Positions 1-6,414 are shown, counted from the first letter of the stretch. The stretch is 7,760 nucleotides of DNA from Candidatus Schekmanbacteria bacterium GWA2_38_11 (GCA_001790645.1 MGDB01000018.1:1833-9592), one strand, 5' to 3'. Numbers and translations are program-made. The notes: generated from the sequence alone by a model not told the origin.

Positions 1-25
1 CTGGTTGCGAAGGTGTTGAGTTTTA

Positions 26-74
26 AGTTATAGGTTACAAGTCATAAGTTGTAAGCTTTAAGTTATAAGTTAAT
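26..74 (+). repeat. Degenerate heptamer tandem array, consensus AGTTATA
   Basis: Seven consecutive 7-bp units lie head to tail. Units 1 and 6 are both AGTTATA; others such as AGTTGTA, AGTCATA and GGTTACA differ by one to three bases. The phase is kept without insertions across 49 bp. The array ends about 20 bp before the likely rnhA promoter. Related arrays occur at 7148-7175 (same strand) and 7330-7357 (opposite strand). It resembles the short tandemly repeated heptamers known from some cyanobacterial genomes in form only. No function is visible. Confidence 0.75.
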
Positions 75-94
75 TATTGGAAAACAAATTATTC

Positions 95-122
95 TTGACT
101 AACCTGATGGATACCATTTAAT
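95..122 (+). promoter_or_regulatory. Predicted sigma-70 promoter for rnhA operon
   Basis: TTGACT at 95-100 matches the -35 consensus at 5 of 6 positions. TTTAAT at 117-122 matches the -10 consensus at 5 of 6, with a 16-bp spacer. Transcription would be expected to start about 6-7 bp after the -10, at roughly 128-130, which is the A of the rnhA start codon at 129. There is no Shine-Dalgarno sequence in the 18 bp before that codon, so a leaderless mRNA is predicted. This is inferred from consensus matching only. Confidence 0.5.
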
Positions 123-128
123 TATTTC

Positions 129-584
129 ATGGAAAATATAACTATTTACTGCGATGGTGCATGCAGCGGAAACCCAGGGCCTGGCGGCTTCGGGTGCATA
201 ATAAAAAAAGGAGATAAAGAAGAGGAATTTAGCGGCGGCGAACTCCTTACCACAAATAACCGCATGGAACTTCTCTCTGCAATAACAGCACTGGGAAAAA
301 TTCCAAGACATTCTAAAATAACAGTTGTTTCTGACTCACAGTATCTGGTAAAGGGAATGACAGAGTGGATCAGTGGATGGAAGATGAAAGGATGGGTTAA
401 TTCAAAAAAGGAACCTGTAAAAAACAAAGACCTCTGGTTGAAATTAATCAATCTGTCAAAAAAACATTCCATAAAATGGGAATGGGTCAGGGGGCATGAA
501 GGCCATAAGGAAAACGAAAGGTGCGACTATCTTGCAAGAATGTATACAAAGAAACTCTCATCTTATAAGAAAAACAAAACTTAG
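129..584 (+). CDS. rnhA: Ribonuclease HI
   Basis: This enzyme cuts the RNA strand of RNA:DNA hybrids in the cytoplasm, removing R-loops and primer RNA. The 151-residue product spans a complete RNase HI fold, close to the family's usual ~155. The metal-binding carboxylates are visible as D9 (in [14 protein letters not shown]), E47 (NNRMEL), D69 (SDSQYL) and D133 (ENERCDYLA). The flexible-loop catalytic histidine is probably H123 in RGHEGH. The basic substrate-binding handle is present around residues 80-100 (W84, K85, K87, W89). The ATG at 129 fits the family N-terminus, with the first acidic residue about nine residues in. No Shine-Dalgarno precedes this start, and a promoter lies directly upstream, so translation may be leaderless. 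The gene is followed after 9 bp by the metallo-hydrolase gene, so the two are probably co-transcribed. Identity is very secure. Confidence 0.97.
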   Translation: MENITIYCDGACSGNPGPGGFGCIIKKGDKEEEFSGGELLTTNNRMELLSAITALGKIPRHSKITVVSDSQYLVKGMTEWISGWKMKGWVNSKKEPVKNKDLWLKLINLSKKHSIKWEWVRGHEGHKENERCDYLARMYTKKLSSYKKNKT

Positions 585-589
585 GAGAG
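583..589 (+). promoter_or_regulatory. Ribosome binding site overlapping the rnhA stop codon
   Basis: AGGAGAG at 583-589 overlaps the TAG stop of rnhA (582-584) and sits 4 nt before the ATG at 594. This strong site contrasts with the missing one in front of rnhA. It fixes the start of the downstream gene and suggests that ribosomes finishing rnhA could re-initiate on it. Confidence 0.75.
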
Positions 590-593
590 AGCC

Positions 594-1220
594 ATGTACT
601 TTAAACAGATAACTGTAGGGCATATGGGTAATTTTGCTTACCTCTTTGGCTGCGAAGAAACAAAGGAAGCAGGAATCGTTGACCCTGCTTTTAATATTGA
701 AAAGCTGATTGAAACTGCAGTTAATGACGGATACAAAATCAAATACATCTTCACAACCCACGGCCACTTTGATCATGCAGGAGGACATAAAACCGTAGCA
801 GAAAGGACTGGAGCAAAAATTATAGCCCACAAAAAAGAGGCTGCGATATTGAAGAATAAAAACATCCCTGTTGATATTGAGGTGGAAGACCAGGATGAGA
901 TAAAAGTAGGTAAGGTCACTGTAAAAATAATTCATACCCCAGGGCACACCGCTGGAGGAATCTGCCTGCTCATAGATAATCAAAAACTCCTCACCGGTGA
1001 TACACTCTTTGTAGGTGACTGCGGAAGGACTGACCTTGCAGGCGGAAGTTCAGCAGAACTCTACAGAAGCATAAATGAAAAGCTGAAAGTCCTGAGGAAT
1101 GATATTGAAGTTTACCCGGGGCATAGCTACGGCGGGAGCAAATCTACTATCGGCCATGAGAAAGCAACAAACCAAACCATGAAGTGTAAAACTCTCAGGG
1201 AGTTTGAAGAACTGCCGTGA
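594..1220 (+). CDS. MBL-fold metallo-hydrolase, glyoxalase II/YcbL-like
   Basis: A 208-residue single-domain metallo-beta-lactamase-fold hydrolase with a complete dinuclear metal site. H56, H58, D60 and H61 lie in the HxHxDH motif (THGHFDHAGG), H118 in TPGHTAGG, bridging D136 in TGDTLF, and H177 in YPGHSYGG. The GDCGRTDLAGG segment (141-151) is typical of the glyoxalase II/persulfide dioxygenase branch. Length and lack of a C-terminal extension fit the short YcbL-like type better than classical glyoxalase II (~250 residues) or ETHE1. Likely substrates are a thioester such as S-lactoylglutathione or a related thiol adduct, but the sequence does not decide this. No signal peptide is seen, so it should be cytoplasmic. 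It is the second gene of the rnhA operon; no functional link with RNase HI is evident. The family is secure, the substrate is not. Confidence 0.9.
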   Translation: MYFKQITVGHMGNFAYLFGCEETKEAGIVDPAFNIEKLIETAVNDGYKIKYIFTTHGHFDHAGGHKTVAERTGAKIIAHKKEAAILKNKNIPVDIEVEDQDEIKVGKVTVKIIHTPGHTAGGICLLIDNQKLLTGDTLFVGDCGRTDLAGGSSAELYRSINEKLKVLRNDIEVYPGHSYGGSKSTIGHEKATNQTMKCKTLREFEELP

Positions 1221-1250
1221 AGAGTGGATAGTGAATAGGAAATTAGGAAG

Positions 1251-1268
1251 TTGCCTACCTACCGGCAG
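1251..1268. repeat. CTACCGGCAG intergenic motif, copy 1
   Basis: The core CTACCGGCAG, preceded by TTGCCTAC, is shared with a second copy at 7265-7282, where the sequence forms a near-perfect palindrome. This copy carries one extra TACC unit and lacks the closing half of the palindrome, so it looks decayed or partial. Confidence 0.5.
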
Positions 1269-1311
1269 ATAAATGTGAAATGTAGGAATTGCTGATAGTT
1301 GAATGCTAACT

Positions 1312-1362
1312 GTAGGGCAACCCTTTAGGATTGCTTAAAGCAAGGCTAAAGCCTTGCCCTAC
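1312..1362. repeat. Nested palindromic repeat element A
   Basis: GTAGGGCAA at 1312-1320 and its exact complement TTGCCCTAC at 1354-1362 form 9-bp outer arms. Within the right half lies a second hairpin, GCAAGGCT (1340-1347) with AGCCTTGC (1350-1357), overlapping the outer arm so that two alternative folds are possible. A smaller TTGCTT/AAGCAA pair sits at 1331-1343. No T-run follows on either strand, so it is not a standard intrinsic terminator. It looks like a REP- or MITE-type non-coding element. Confidence 0.65.
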
Positions 1363-1365
1363 TGA

Positions 1366-1384
1366 CCGAGGCATGATGCCTCGG
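1366..1384. repeat. 19-bp near-perfect palindrome CCGAGGCAT-G-ATGCCTCGG
   Basis: Two 9-bp arms are separated by one base. In RNA this would fold as an 8-bp GC-rich stem with a TGA triloop. It directly abuts element A. It might protect or weakly terminate transcripts from the hydrolase operon, but no U-tract follows, so that role is only a possibility. Confidence 0.6.
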
Positions 1385-1389
1385 CTATA

Positions 1390-1429
1390 ACTTTGATACT
1401 TTGACATCTTAATACTCTGATACTTTCTG
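1390..1429 (+). repeat. Degenerate octamer tandem array, consensus ACTTTGAT
   Basis: Five 8-bp units in phase: ACTTTGAT, ACTTTGAC, ATCTTAAT, ACTCTGAT and a more diverged fifth. About one and a half copies of the same octamer appear on the minus strand inside the hairpin loop at 7204-7219. No function is apparent. Confidence 0.6.
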
Positions 1430-1455
1430 AAGATAACTCGAACATTTGAACCCTT

Positions 1456-1525
1456 AAAAAAGTACAGCGTACCGCGTGTGGTGAAGTGTTTAATTTTGCA
1501 TAGCTCTGAACACGGTACGCTGTAC
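1456..1525 (-). terminator. Intrinsic terminator of the sigma-factor gene
   Basis: On the minus strand, 13 nt after the sigma-factor stop codon, GTACAGCGTACCG (complement of 1513-1525) pairs perfectly with CGGTACGCTGTAC (complement of 1462-1474). Six T residues follow at once (complement of 1456-1461). This is the stem-plus-U-tract layout of a Rho-independent terminator. The loop is long at 38 nt, though TGT/ACA pairing can extend the stem across a small bulge. No T-run lies on the plus-strand side, so it should act only on the sigma-factor transcript. Confidence 0.75.
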
Positions 1526-1538
1526 GATATTAAATAAC

Positions 1539-3029
1539 CTAGTTTAAGAGTGATTTCAGTTTTTTGATTTCTTCTTTTTTGCGGAGCTTGGCGATTGCCT
1601 TTTCTTCGATCTGCCTTATTCTTTCTCTTGAGAGAGCAAAGTCCTCGCCTATCTCCCCAAGTGTATGGTTCATATTAAAATCTATCCCGTAGCGCATCCT
1701 CAAAATCTTCTCTTCCCGTGGCGACAGGCACTTTAAAATTTCTCTCAGCATCTTCTGAACCTCCTTATTGCATAACTCGTTATCAGGTGAAGGAGAGTCA
1801 ACATCCTCAATATAATCTATCAAAGCAGATTCGTTATCATTATTTTCTAAGACCTTATCAAGAGAGATAGGCTCTTTCTGAATCTTCAACATCCTTCTTA
1901 CAAAATCCTCAGAGACCATTACCTTCTCAGCTATTTCCCGAACGGTAGGTTTCCTCTTAAGTCCCTGTGAAAGGGTTTTGGAAGCAATTTTCATTTTCTT
2001 TATATCCTCCACGATATGAACTGGTATCCTGATTGTCTTAGCCTTCTCCAGCAGCGCCTTCATAATTGTCTGCTGTATCCACCAGTGTCCATAACTGCAA
2101 AACTTAATCTCTCTTTTATGGTCAAATTTATCAATTGCTGCCATTAATCCTATGTTTCCCTCTTGAATCAGATCCAGAAGTTCCAACCCTCTGTTCTCAA
2201 ATCTTCTTGCTACACTTATGACAAAACGCAAATTGGCTTTTACCAGCTTCAGTTTGGTTTTCTTATAGTTAGCCCGACCTTCTCTTATGTTCTTTATCAT
2301 CTCCTGAATATTGTCTGTGGATAGGAATTCAATCCATTTCTCATTGTCACCAATAAAACTCTGGTCATGCAAAAATGCTTTCTTTCTTGGATGCATTTTT
2401 TTTTCTTTCTGGCTCAGAACAATTGCTGCTATCTCAGTAACCTTCTGCCCGAGTTTATCGAGCTGATTCTGGTTAAAGGAAATTTTTCCAACCAGTTTAA
2501 CAACTCCTTCGTGACACTTCTTTAAAGTTCTTTTAATCTCCTCGCTTTTTCTGCCTCCTTCCTTACACTTCTTCAAAGCCTTCAGATAGGATGTCAATTC
2601 CTTATCTTTCTTTTCAATCTTCTCTATTGTTGAAAGTACAAGCTCCCTCTTTTTCTCTGTTCCCATCAAATTCATTTCATCAAGCGGGTCAGTCCCTAAA
2701 ACCTCCTTTATTTTAATTTCATGCATTTTAAGCTTTCTTCCAAGCTCAATTAGCTCACCTATTGTAAAAGGGGACGTAATGACTGCTTCCAGAGTTTTTG
2801 CTTTTGCCTCTGTCAGGGTCTTGAAACTTTCAAACTCATTTTCCCTGCTCAGATAAGCATTTACGCTTATCTCCCTGTAGTACTTCCTTATAGGATTTTG
2901 TTCTGTTCCGGTAACTTTCTCCGGAGAAGAAGACCTCTTCCCATTACCGTTCCCATCAGCATATCCTTGTAAACCATCTTTATGGTAATCATCATTTAAA
3001 TCTGTAATTTCTTTCTCGCTGGAACCCAT
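1539..3029 (-). CDS. RNA polymerase sigma-70 factor, divergent RpoD-like
   Basis: This cytoplasmic factor directs RNA polymerase to promoters. The 496 residues read as: a disordered Gly/Asn/Ser-rich head (1-44) with no region 1.1; region 1.2 (about 45-75); a charged helical non-conserved region (about 80-255); region 2 (257-335, with LLDLIQEGNIGLM and TIRIPVH); region 3 (about 340-415); and region 4 (420-496). The -35-reading helix is canonical (SRERIRQIE, 467-475). In region 2.3-2.4 the WW pair (316-317) and Q320 (E. coli Q437) are kept. The T440 equivalent is M323, the Y425 equivalent is I308, and the M102 equivalent in region 1.2 is Y51, so -10 and discriminator reading may differ. AAGGAG at 3039-3044 lies 9 nt before the ATG. 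It is either an alternative (group 2) sigma or a drifted primary RpoD; the missing region 1.1 favours the former. Family membership is certain. Confidence 0.93.
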   Translation of the reverse strand: MGSSEKEITDLNDDYHKDGLQGYADGNGNGKRSSSPEKVTGTEQNPIRKYYREISVNAYLSRENEFESFKTLTEAKAKTLEAVITSPFTIGELIELGRKLKMHEIKIKEVLGTDPLDEMNLMGTEKKRELVLSTIEKIEKKDKELTSYLKALKKCKEGGRKSEEIKRTLKKCHEGVVKLVGKISFNQNQLDKLGQKVTEIAAIVLSQKEKKMHPRKKAFLHDQSFIGDNEKWIEFLSTDNIQEMIKNIREGRANYKKTKLKLVKANLRFVISVARRFENRGLELLDLIQEGNIGLMAAIDKFDHKREIKFCSYGHWWIQQTIMKALLEKAKTIRIPVHIVEDIKKMKIASKTLSQGLKRKPTVREIAEKVMVSEDFVRRMLKIQKEPISLDKVLENNDNESALIDYIEDVDSPSPDNELCNKEVQKMLREILKCLSPREEKILRMRYGIDFNMNHTLGEIGEDFALSRERIRQIEEKAIAKLRKKEEIKKLKSLLN

Positions 3030-3370
3030 TAAATCTTGCTCCTTGTAATAACTGTTGTTGAAAATATTTTTATGGAAAACATATTATTTAGTGCTGTCGT
3101 GTTGGGGAAAATAGCAAAATATAAGGGTTGAAAATATATAGAACCTTTTTCTTCACTGGCGAATTATTAATTCCACTTGGCGAGCAAATGAACGTTATTC
3201 TAATTATTAAGGAAGAAATATTTTAAACTATTTATTCAGTATTGCTTCAAAGGTTAAAAAATTGCAGAAGGCACGAATAACATCGTTTCCAATTTAATTT
3301 TCCTTAATCCCTTTTTCATATTTTGTAAAGCCTGAATCAGAGCCTTTCTCCAAAGGTTTACTATCTTTTT
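3030..3370. other. AT-rich spacer upstream of the sigma-factor gene
   Basis: This 341-bp gap lies between the radical SAM gene and the sigma factor, both on the minus strand, and should hold the sigma-factor promoter. I find no coding frame and no good paired -35/-10 match on the minus strand. The only structured item I can point to is a direct repeat around a small palindrome at 3154-3183. No clear terminator follows the radical SAM gene, so read-through into the sigma gene is possible. Confidence 0.5.
3154..3183. repeat. CACTGGCGA / CACTTGGCGA direct repeat flanking a palindrome
   Basis: CACTGGCGA (3154-3162) recurs as CACTTGGCGA (3174-3183), about 20 bp apart or roughly two helical turns. 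Between and overlapping them is the palindrome GAATTA-T-TAATTC (3161-3173). It lies about 125-155 bp upstream of the sigma-factor start. It could be a regulator binding site, but there is no independent support. Confidence 0.3.
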
Positions 3371-4762
3371 TTAATCCCTGTTGTCATAGATCATAGATTC
3401 AATCATAATGCTGCTTGAAGATTTTATGATTGAATAAATCATTTTAAGCTTAAGCATCCTGTTAAAAAGTATAAACGAAAATATTTTCCATATAGACGAC
3501 AGGTTGTAGAACTTGCGGTATATGGACTTCCTTATTAACTTGAGGTCTGCAACAGAGTAAGCGTTGGAATAAACTCTTCCTCTTCTGTCTAACTTGAATC
3601 CTTCAAGCTTTTTTATAATTTCATACAAAGGAGTATGGATTGAGCAGCGAAGGTTGCTGACCCCGATGGAGTTGAGCCCGATATTATTTGCAAAATCAGC
3701 AATTCCGACCATTTCATCTTCTCTTTCCTGGGGAGAACCAATTATAAAATAGCCATGGTAAAATATGTCATACCGCTTTAAAACTTCAAAACACTCTTTT
3801 ACTTCCTCAACAGTAAAACCTTTGTTGAACTGTTTCAGAATCCGGTTTTGTGCTGATTCAATACCAAACATCAGGATCTTAAACCCTGCTCTTTCCATTT
3901 TCTCAATAGTCTCAGGATGTTTAGCTATATCAATTCTGGAATTTGCGGCAAAGATTTTATTAACTTTCTCCTTTATCAGGAGATCACAGATTTCATTAAC
4001 TCCCTTTATGTTGAAAGTAAAATTTTCGTCGAGAAATATTGCCATATCAGCTTCCATGCTCTTTATTTCTTCAACTACAGACTCAGGGGGCCTCCCTACC
4101 CACCTGCGTTTTTCACCTCCTGCTGTGAAGTTGAAAGAACAAAAGGAGCAATTATACGGGCAGCCCCTTGAGGAAAAAATGCCGTCAACCTTATATCCAA
4201 AGTCAAACTTATTGCTTATCAGCTTGTATTTATATCTCCTGAGCCCTCTGTCTATAACAAAATTTGGATCCAGCGGCCCTAATTTCCTGTGAGGGTTGTG
4301 GATGATTTTATCTCCCATCCTGTAAGCTATCCCTGAGATCTCACTCAGAGGCCTGTTCTCTAAAAGTTCCTTTATGGTTTCCTCTCCCTCCCCTTTGACA
4401 ATGATATCAATATTCTGACATTCCATTAAAAGATTATCTGCGTCCTCAGTAGCAGTTCTCCCTCCTACTATGGTGAAGATGTCAGAAGGAATTTGCCTTA
4501 TGAGATTTCTCACTTTATTTTTTTCATGGCTCCAGTTCACGCTCACGCAGACAAGATCAGGCCTGGCAGCCAAATAATAATCTAATTCCTTCTTTTCATA
4601 CCGCAGATCAACTATATCCACCCTCTCAGAAAACCGCTTCAGAATAGTGGCTATATATTCAAGCCCGAGGGGCGGCATAAATCCCATTGAGGACAACTCT
4701 TTCTGGTAGGGATATACACAGAGAACATTTTTAAAATGGAGAAATGGATTCCTTGTTTCCAT
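3371..4762 (-). CDS. B12-binding-domain radical SAM protein
   Basis: A 463-residue protein of the cobalamin-dependent radical SAM (class B, BchE/methyltransferase-like) superfamily. The N-terminal part (about 10-150) is a Rossmann-like B12-binding domain with MPPLGLEYIA (29-38), the glycine pair in IVGGRTAT (98-105) and KGEGEETIKEL (123-133). It lacks the DxHxxG cobalamin-ligand motif, having VDLRYEKKE near residues 51-59, as many relatives do. The radical SAM core starts at C201, C205 and C208 (RGCPYNCSFCSF), which bind the 4Fe-4S cluster, and runs to about 370. It includes GIESAQNRIL (300-309). The C-terminal 60 residues are basic and hydrophobic with no recognised domain. AAAGGA at 4767-4772 lies 4 nt before the ATG. 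It stands alone, with no biosynthetic genes beside it, so the substrate is unknown. C-methylation or another carbon-skeleton reaction is the family expectation. Confidence 0.9.
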   Translation of the reverse strand: METRNPFLHFKNVLCVYPYQKELSSMGFMPPLGLEYIATILKRFSERVDIVDLRYEKKELDYYLAARPDLVCVSVNWSHEKNKVRNLIRQIPSDIFTIVGGRTATEDADNLLMECQNIDIIVKGEGEETIKELLENRPLSEISGIAYRMGDKIIHNPHRKLGPLDPNFVIDRGLRRYKYKLISNKFDFGYKVDGIFSSRGCPYNCSFCSFNFTAGGEKRRWVGRPPESVVEEIKSMEADMAIFLDENFTFNIKGVNEICDLLIKEKVNKIFAANSRIDIAKHPETIEKMERAGFKILMFGIESAQNRILKQFNKGFTVEEVKECFEVLKRYDIFYHGYFIIGSPQEREDEMVGIADFANNIGLNSIGVSNLRCSIHTPLYEIIKKLEGFKLDRRGRVYSNAYSVADLKLIRKSIYRKFYNLSSIWKIFSFILFNRMLKLKMIYSIIKSSSSIMIESMIYDNRD

Positions 4763-4821
4763 CTAATCCTTTCTAAGCAAGCAAGCTGATGTGAAAATAT
4801 GCATAAGCTTTCAGTTATACT

Positions 4822-4878
4822 GGGGTAGAGGCGACTTCAGTCGCCCTTAAACCAGGAAGATTAAAGCCTCTTTTACCC
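4822..4878. repeat. Nested palindromic repeat element B
   Basis: A compact palindrome, GGCGACT (4830-4836) with AGTCGCC (4839-4845) and a 2-bp centre, sits inside imperfect outer arms. Those are GGGTAGAGGC (4823-4832) and GCCTCTTTTACCC (4866-4878), which pair apart from extra T residues. The plan matches element A at 1312-1362, although the stem sequence differs. It lies in the 245-bp gap between the kinase and radical SAM genes. No T-run follows the inner hairpin, so it is not a typical terminator. Confidence 0.55.
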
Positions 4879-5007
4879 AATTTTTGACCGCTCCATTCTT
4901 CTAACCCTAAGATTCTTTAGAAATTAATTCCTTAGGATAATACAAAAATATATATCAACAACATTAAAAACAGATTAATTTAAGATTAAAAGATTTTAAT
5001 GTAGGGT

Positions 5008-6414
5008 TTATCTTGGAAGAAATACCTTGAAAGTACTGCCAAAGTTTGGAATGCTTTCTACTTCAATCCTTCCGTTATGAACTCTGACGATCGTCTCGCA
5101 TATACTCAACCCTAAACCGCTCCCACCTGTATCTCCGGCTCTTGATTTATCTACCCGATAGAACCGTTTGAATATATAAAATAATTCTTTTTCCGGGATT
5201 CCGATCCCGGTGTCAGTCAATATTATTTTAGCATATTTGCCTGTACTCAAAATGGACAGGTTTATTTTACCGCCTTCATCAGTGTATTTTATTGCATTGT
5301 CTAAAAGGTTTAAAAATAATTTTCTCAGTTGCATTGCATCTCCGTTTATTACGATATCTTCCGGCTCCACATGCATGTAGAAATCTAACTTCTTTCTCTC
5401 CATGATCGTTTTAAACTGCTCAACAATATTCCCGAGAAGGAAATTCAGGTTTATCTCTTCCTGGTTGAGCTTTATTACTCCGGACTCAGCTCTTTCAAGA
5501 AACAACAGATCCTCTACTATCTTTGTCAGCAGCTCTACTTCTTCGAGAATTCCGTTCATGATTTTTTCGTACTCCTCAGGCAACCTTCTTTTCCTGAGAG
5601 CAACTTCAACCTCTCCCTTCATTATAGTCAAAGGTGTCCTGAGTTCATGAGAGACATCTGCTGTAAATTGCCGTATCTGTTTAAAAGACTCTTCGAGTTT
5701 TGAAATCATGTTATTAAAAGTCTCCACTAACCTCCCTACTTCATCATTGGATTTTAGCTGTTTCAGCCTCTGTGAAAGATCACCGTCACCTATCTTCCTT
5801 GCCGTTTTAGTAATCTCGTCAATAGGGTTCAGAGACTTATAAACAAAGAACCACCCAAAAAGGCTTGATATGATGAGCGTTGTAGGAATAGCTATCACCA
5901 GGGTAAGCAAAAGCCTGTTTAACGGATAGTTAATATCTTTTAGCGGCAATCCCACCTGGACAAAACAATCAGGTCCCTTTTTCTCCCTTGCAAGGAGTGT
6001 AATGACTCTCACACCCTTATTCTTACCTAAAACAATGCTCTGTGTAATACTGTTTTCTGGAGTGATCTTATCAAAGTTGAAATGCCTTGATGGAAGCGGG
6101 TGTTTTTTGAATCTTTCGCTTCTGTAAATTATATATCCATTACTGTCGCGGATATGGATATATTCTGATACTGCATTAAGCCTTGCCTTCATTCCCCTGT
6201 CTTTAGTTAAAAATTTTATTTCATTTCTTTCCATATAATCATCGAGAATGTTTTTAACCTCCTCTCCTTTTGCCTTTAACTCATAGTCAAGCTGCTCCCT
6301 CAGACTCTTGGCCAAACTATAATAGAGGTATGTACTGAAAGGAATCAGGATGAGACACAGGATGAACAGATACCAGACAATAAGTTTAAACCTAACATTT
6401 TTATAAAATATCAT
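5008..6414 (-). CDS. Membrane sensor histidine kinase (HAMP, CusS-like)
   Basis: This 468-residue inner-membrane kinase senses an extracytoplasmic signal and phosphorylates the response regulator encoded just upstream. Membrane helix 1 is at about 11-33 and helix 2 at about 168-192. Between them is a ~135-residue sensor region with a PAS-like or CusS-like IHIRDSNGYIIYRSE segment (86-100). A HAMP linker follows (about 190-242, with P197). The HisKA helix carries phosphoacceptor H256 in TADVSHELRTPL. The ATPase domain has N369 and N373 (N box, LNLLDNAIKYT), DTGIGIP (401-407), the F box (FKRFYR, 415-420) and GGSGLGLSI (430-438). All catalytic motifs are intact. The start codon overlaps the regulator's stop as ATGA (6411-6414), so the two are translationally coupled. 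The overall layout resembles heavy-metal sensor kinases, but no metal-efflux gene is nearby and the ligand is unknown. Confidence 0.95.
   Translation of the reverse strand: MIFYKNVRFKLIVWYLFILCLILIPFSTYLYYSLAKSLREQLDYELKAKGEEVKNILDDYMERNEIKFLTKDRGMKARLNAVSEYIHIRDSNGYIIYRSERFKKHPLPSRHFNFDKITPENSITQSIVLGKNKGVRVITLLAREKKGPDCFVQVGLPLKDINYPLNRLLLTLVIAIPTTLIISSLFGWFFVYKSLNPIDEITKTARKIGDGDLSQRLKQLKSNDEVGRLVETFNNMISKLEESFKQIRQFTADVSHELRTPLTIMKGEVEVALRKRRLPEEYEKIMNGILEEVELLTKIVEDLLFLERAESGVIKLNQEEINLNFLLGNIVEQFKTIMERKKLDFYMHVEPEDIVINGDAMQLRKLFLNLLDNAIKYTDEGGKINLSILSTGKYAKIILTDTGIGIPEKELFYIFKRFYRVDKSRAGDTGGSGLGLSICETIVRVHNGRIEVESIPNFGSTFKVFLPR

Larger units (their letters stand above)
1221..1538. other. 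Convergent spacer filled with repeats, no gene
   Basis: This 318-bp gap separates the plus-strand hydrolase from the minus-strand sigma factor, so both 3' ends face it. I see no coding frame. In order it holds a CTACCGGCAG motif, a nested palindromic element, a 19-bp palindrome, an octamer array and the sigma-factor terminator, each listed separately. Confidence 0.7.

Noticed and set aside
26..74. Tandem repeats considered as a CRISPR array
   Set aside because: The units are 7 bp and contiguous, with no unique spacers and no cas genes in the window.
558..983. A 141-codon open frame on the minus strand opposite rnhA and the hydrolase
   Set aside because: It runs antisense across two well-supported genes and the product is low in complexity, so it is not credible as a gene.
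1366..1384. GC-rich palindrome as an intrinsic terminator for the rnhA operon
   Set aside because: The stem is strong, but it lies about 145 bp after the stop codon and no run of T follows it, so I list it only as a palindrome.
3765..4292. A 175-codon open frame on the plus strand opposite the radical SAM gene
   Set aside because: It is antisense to a gene with full conserved motifs, its product is rich in Ser, Leu and Ile with no recognisable domain, and it looks like a shadow frame.
4811..4819. TATAAC on the minus strand as a -10 element for the radical SAM gene
   Set aside because: No acceptable -35 hexamer lies 16-18 bp upstream and there is no extended -10 TG, so a single hexamer match in AT-rich DNA is not enough.
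4985..5000. ATTAAAA-GA-TTTTAAT hairpin as terminator of the kinase gene
   Set aside because: The stem is entirely A-T apart from its centre and would be too weak. Such palindromes arise easily in AT-rich DNA.
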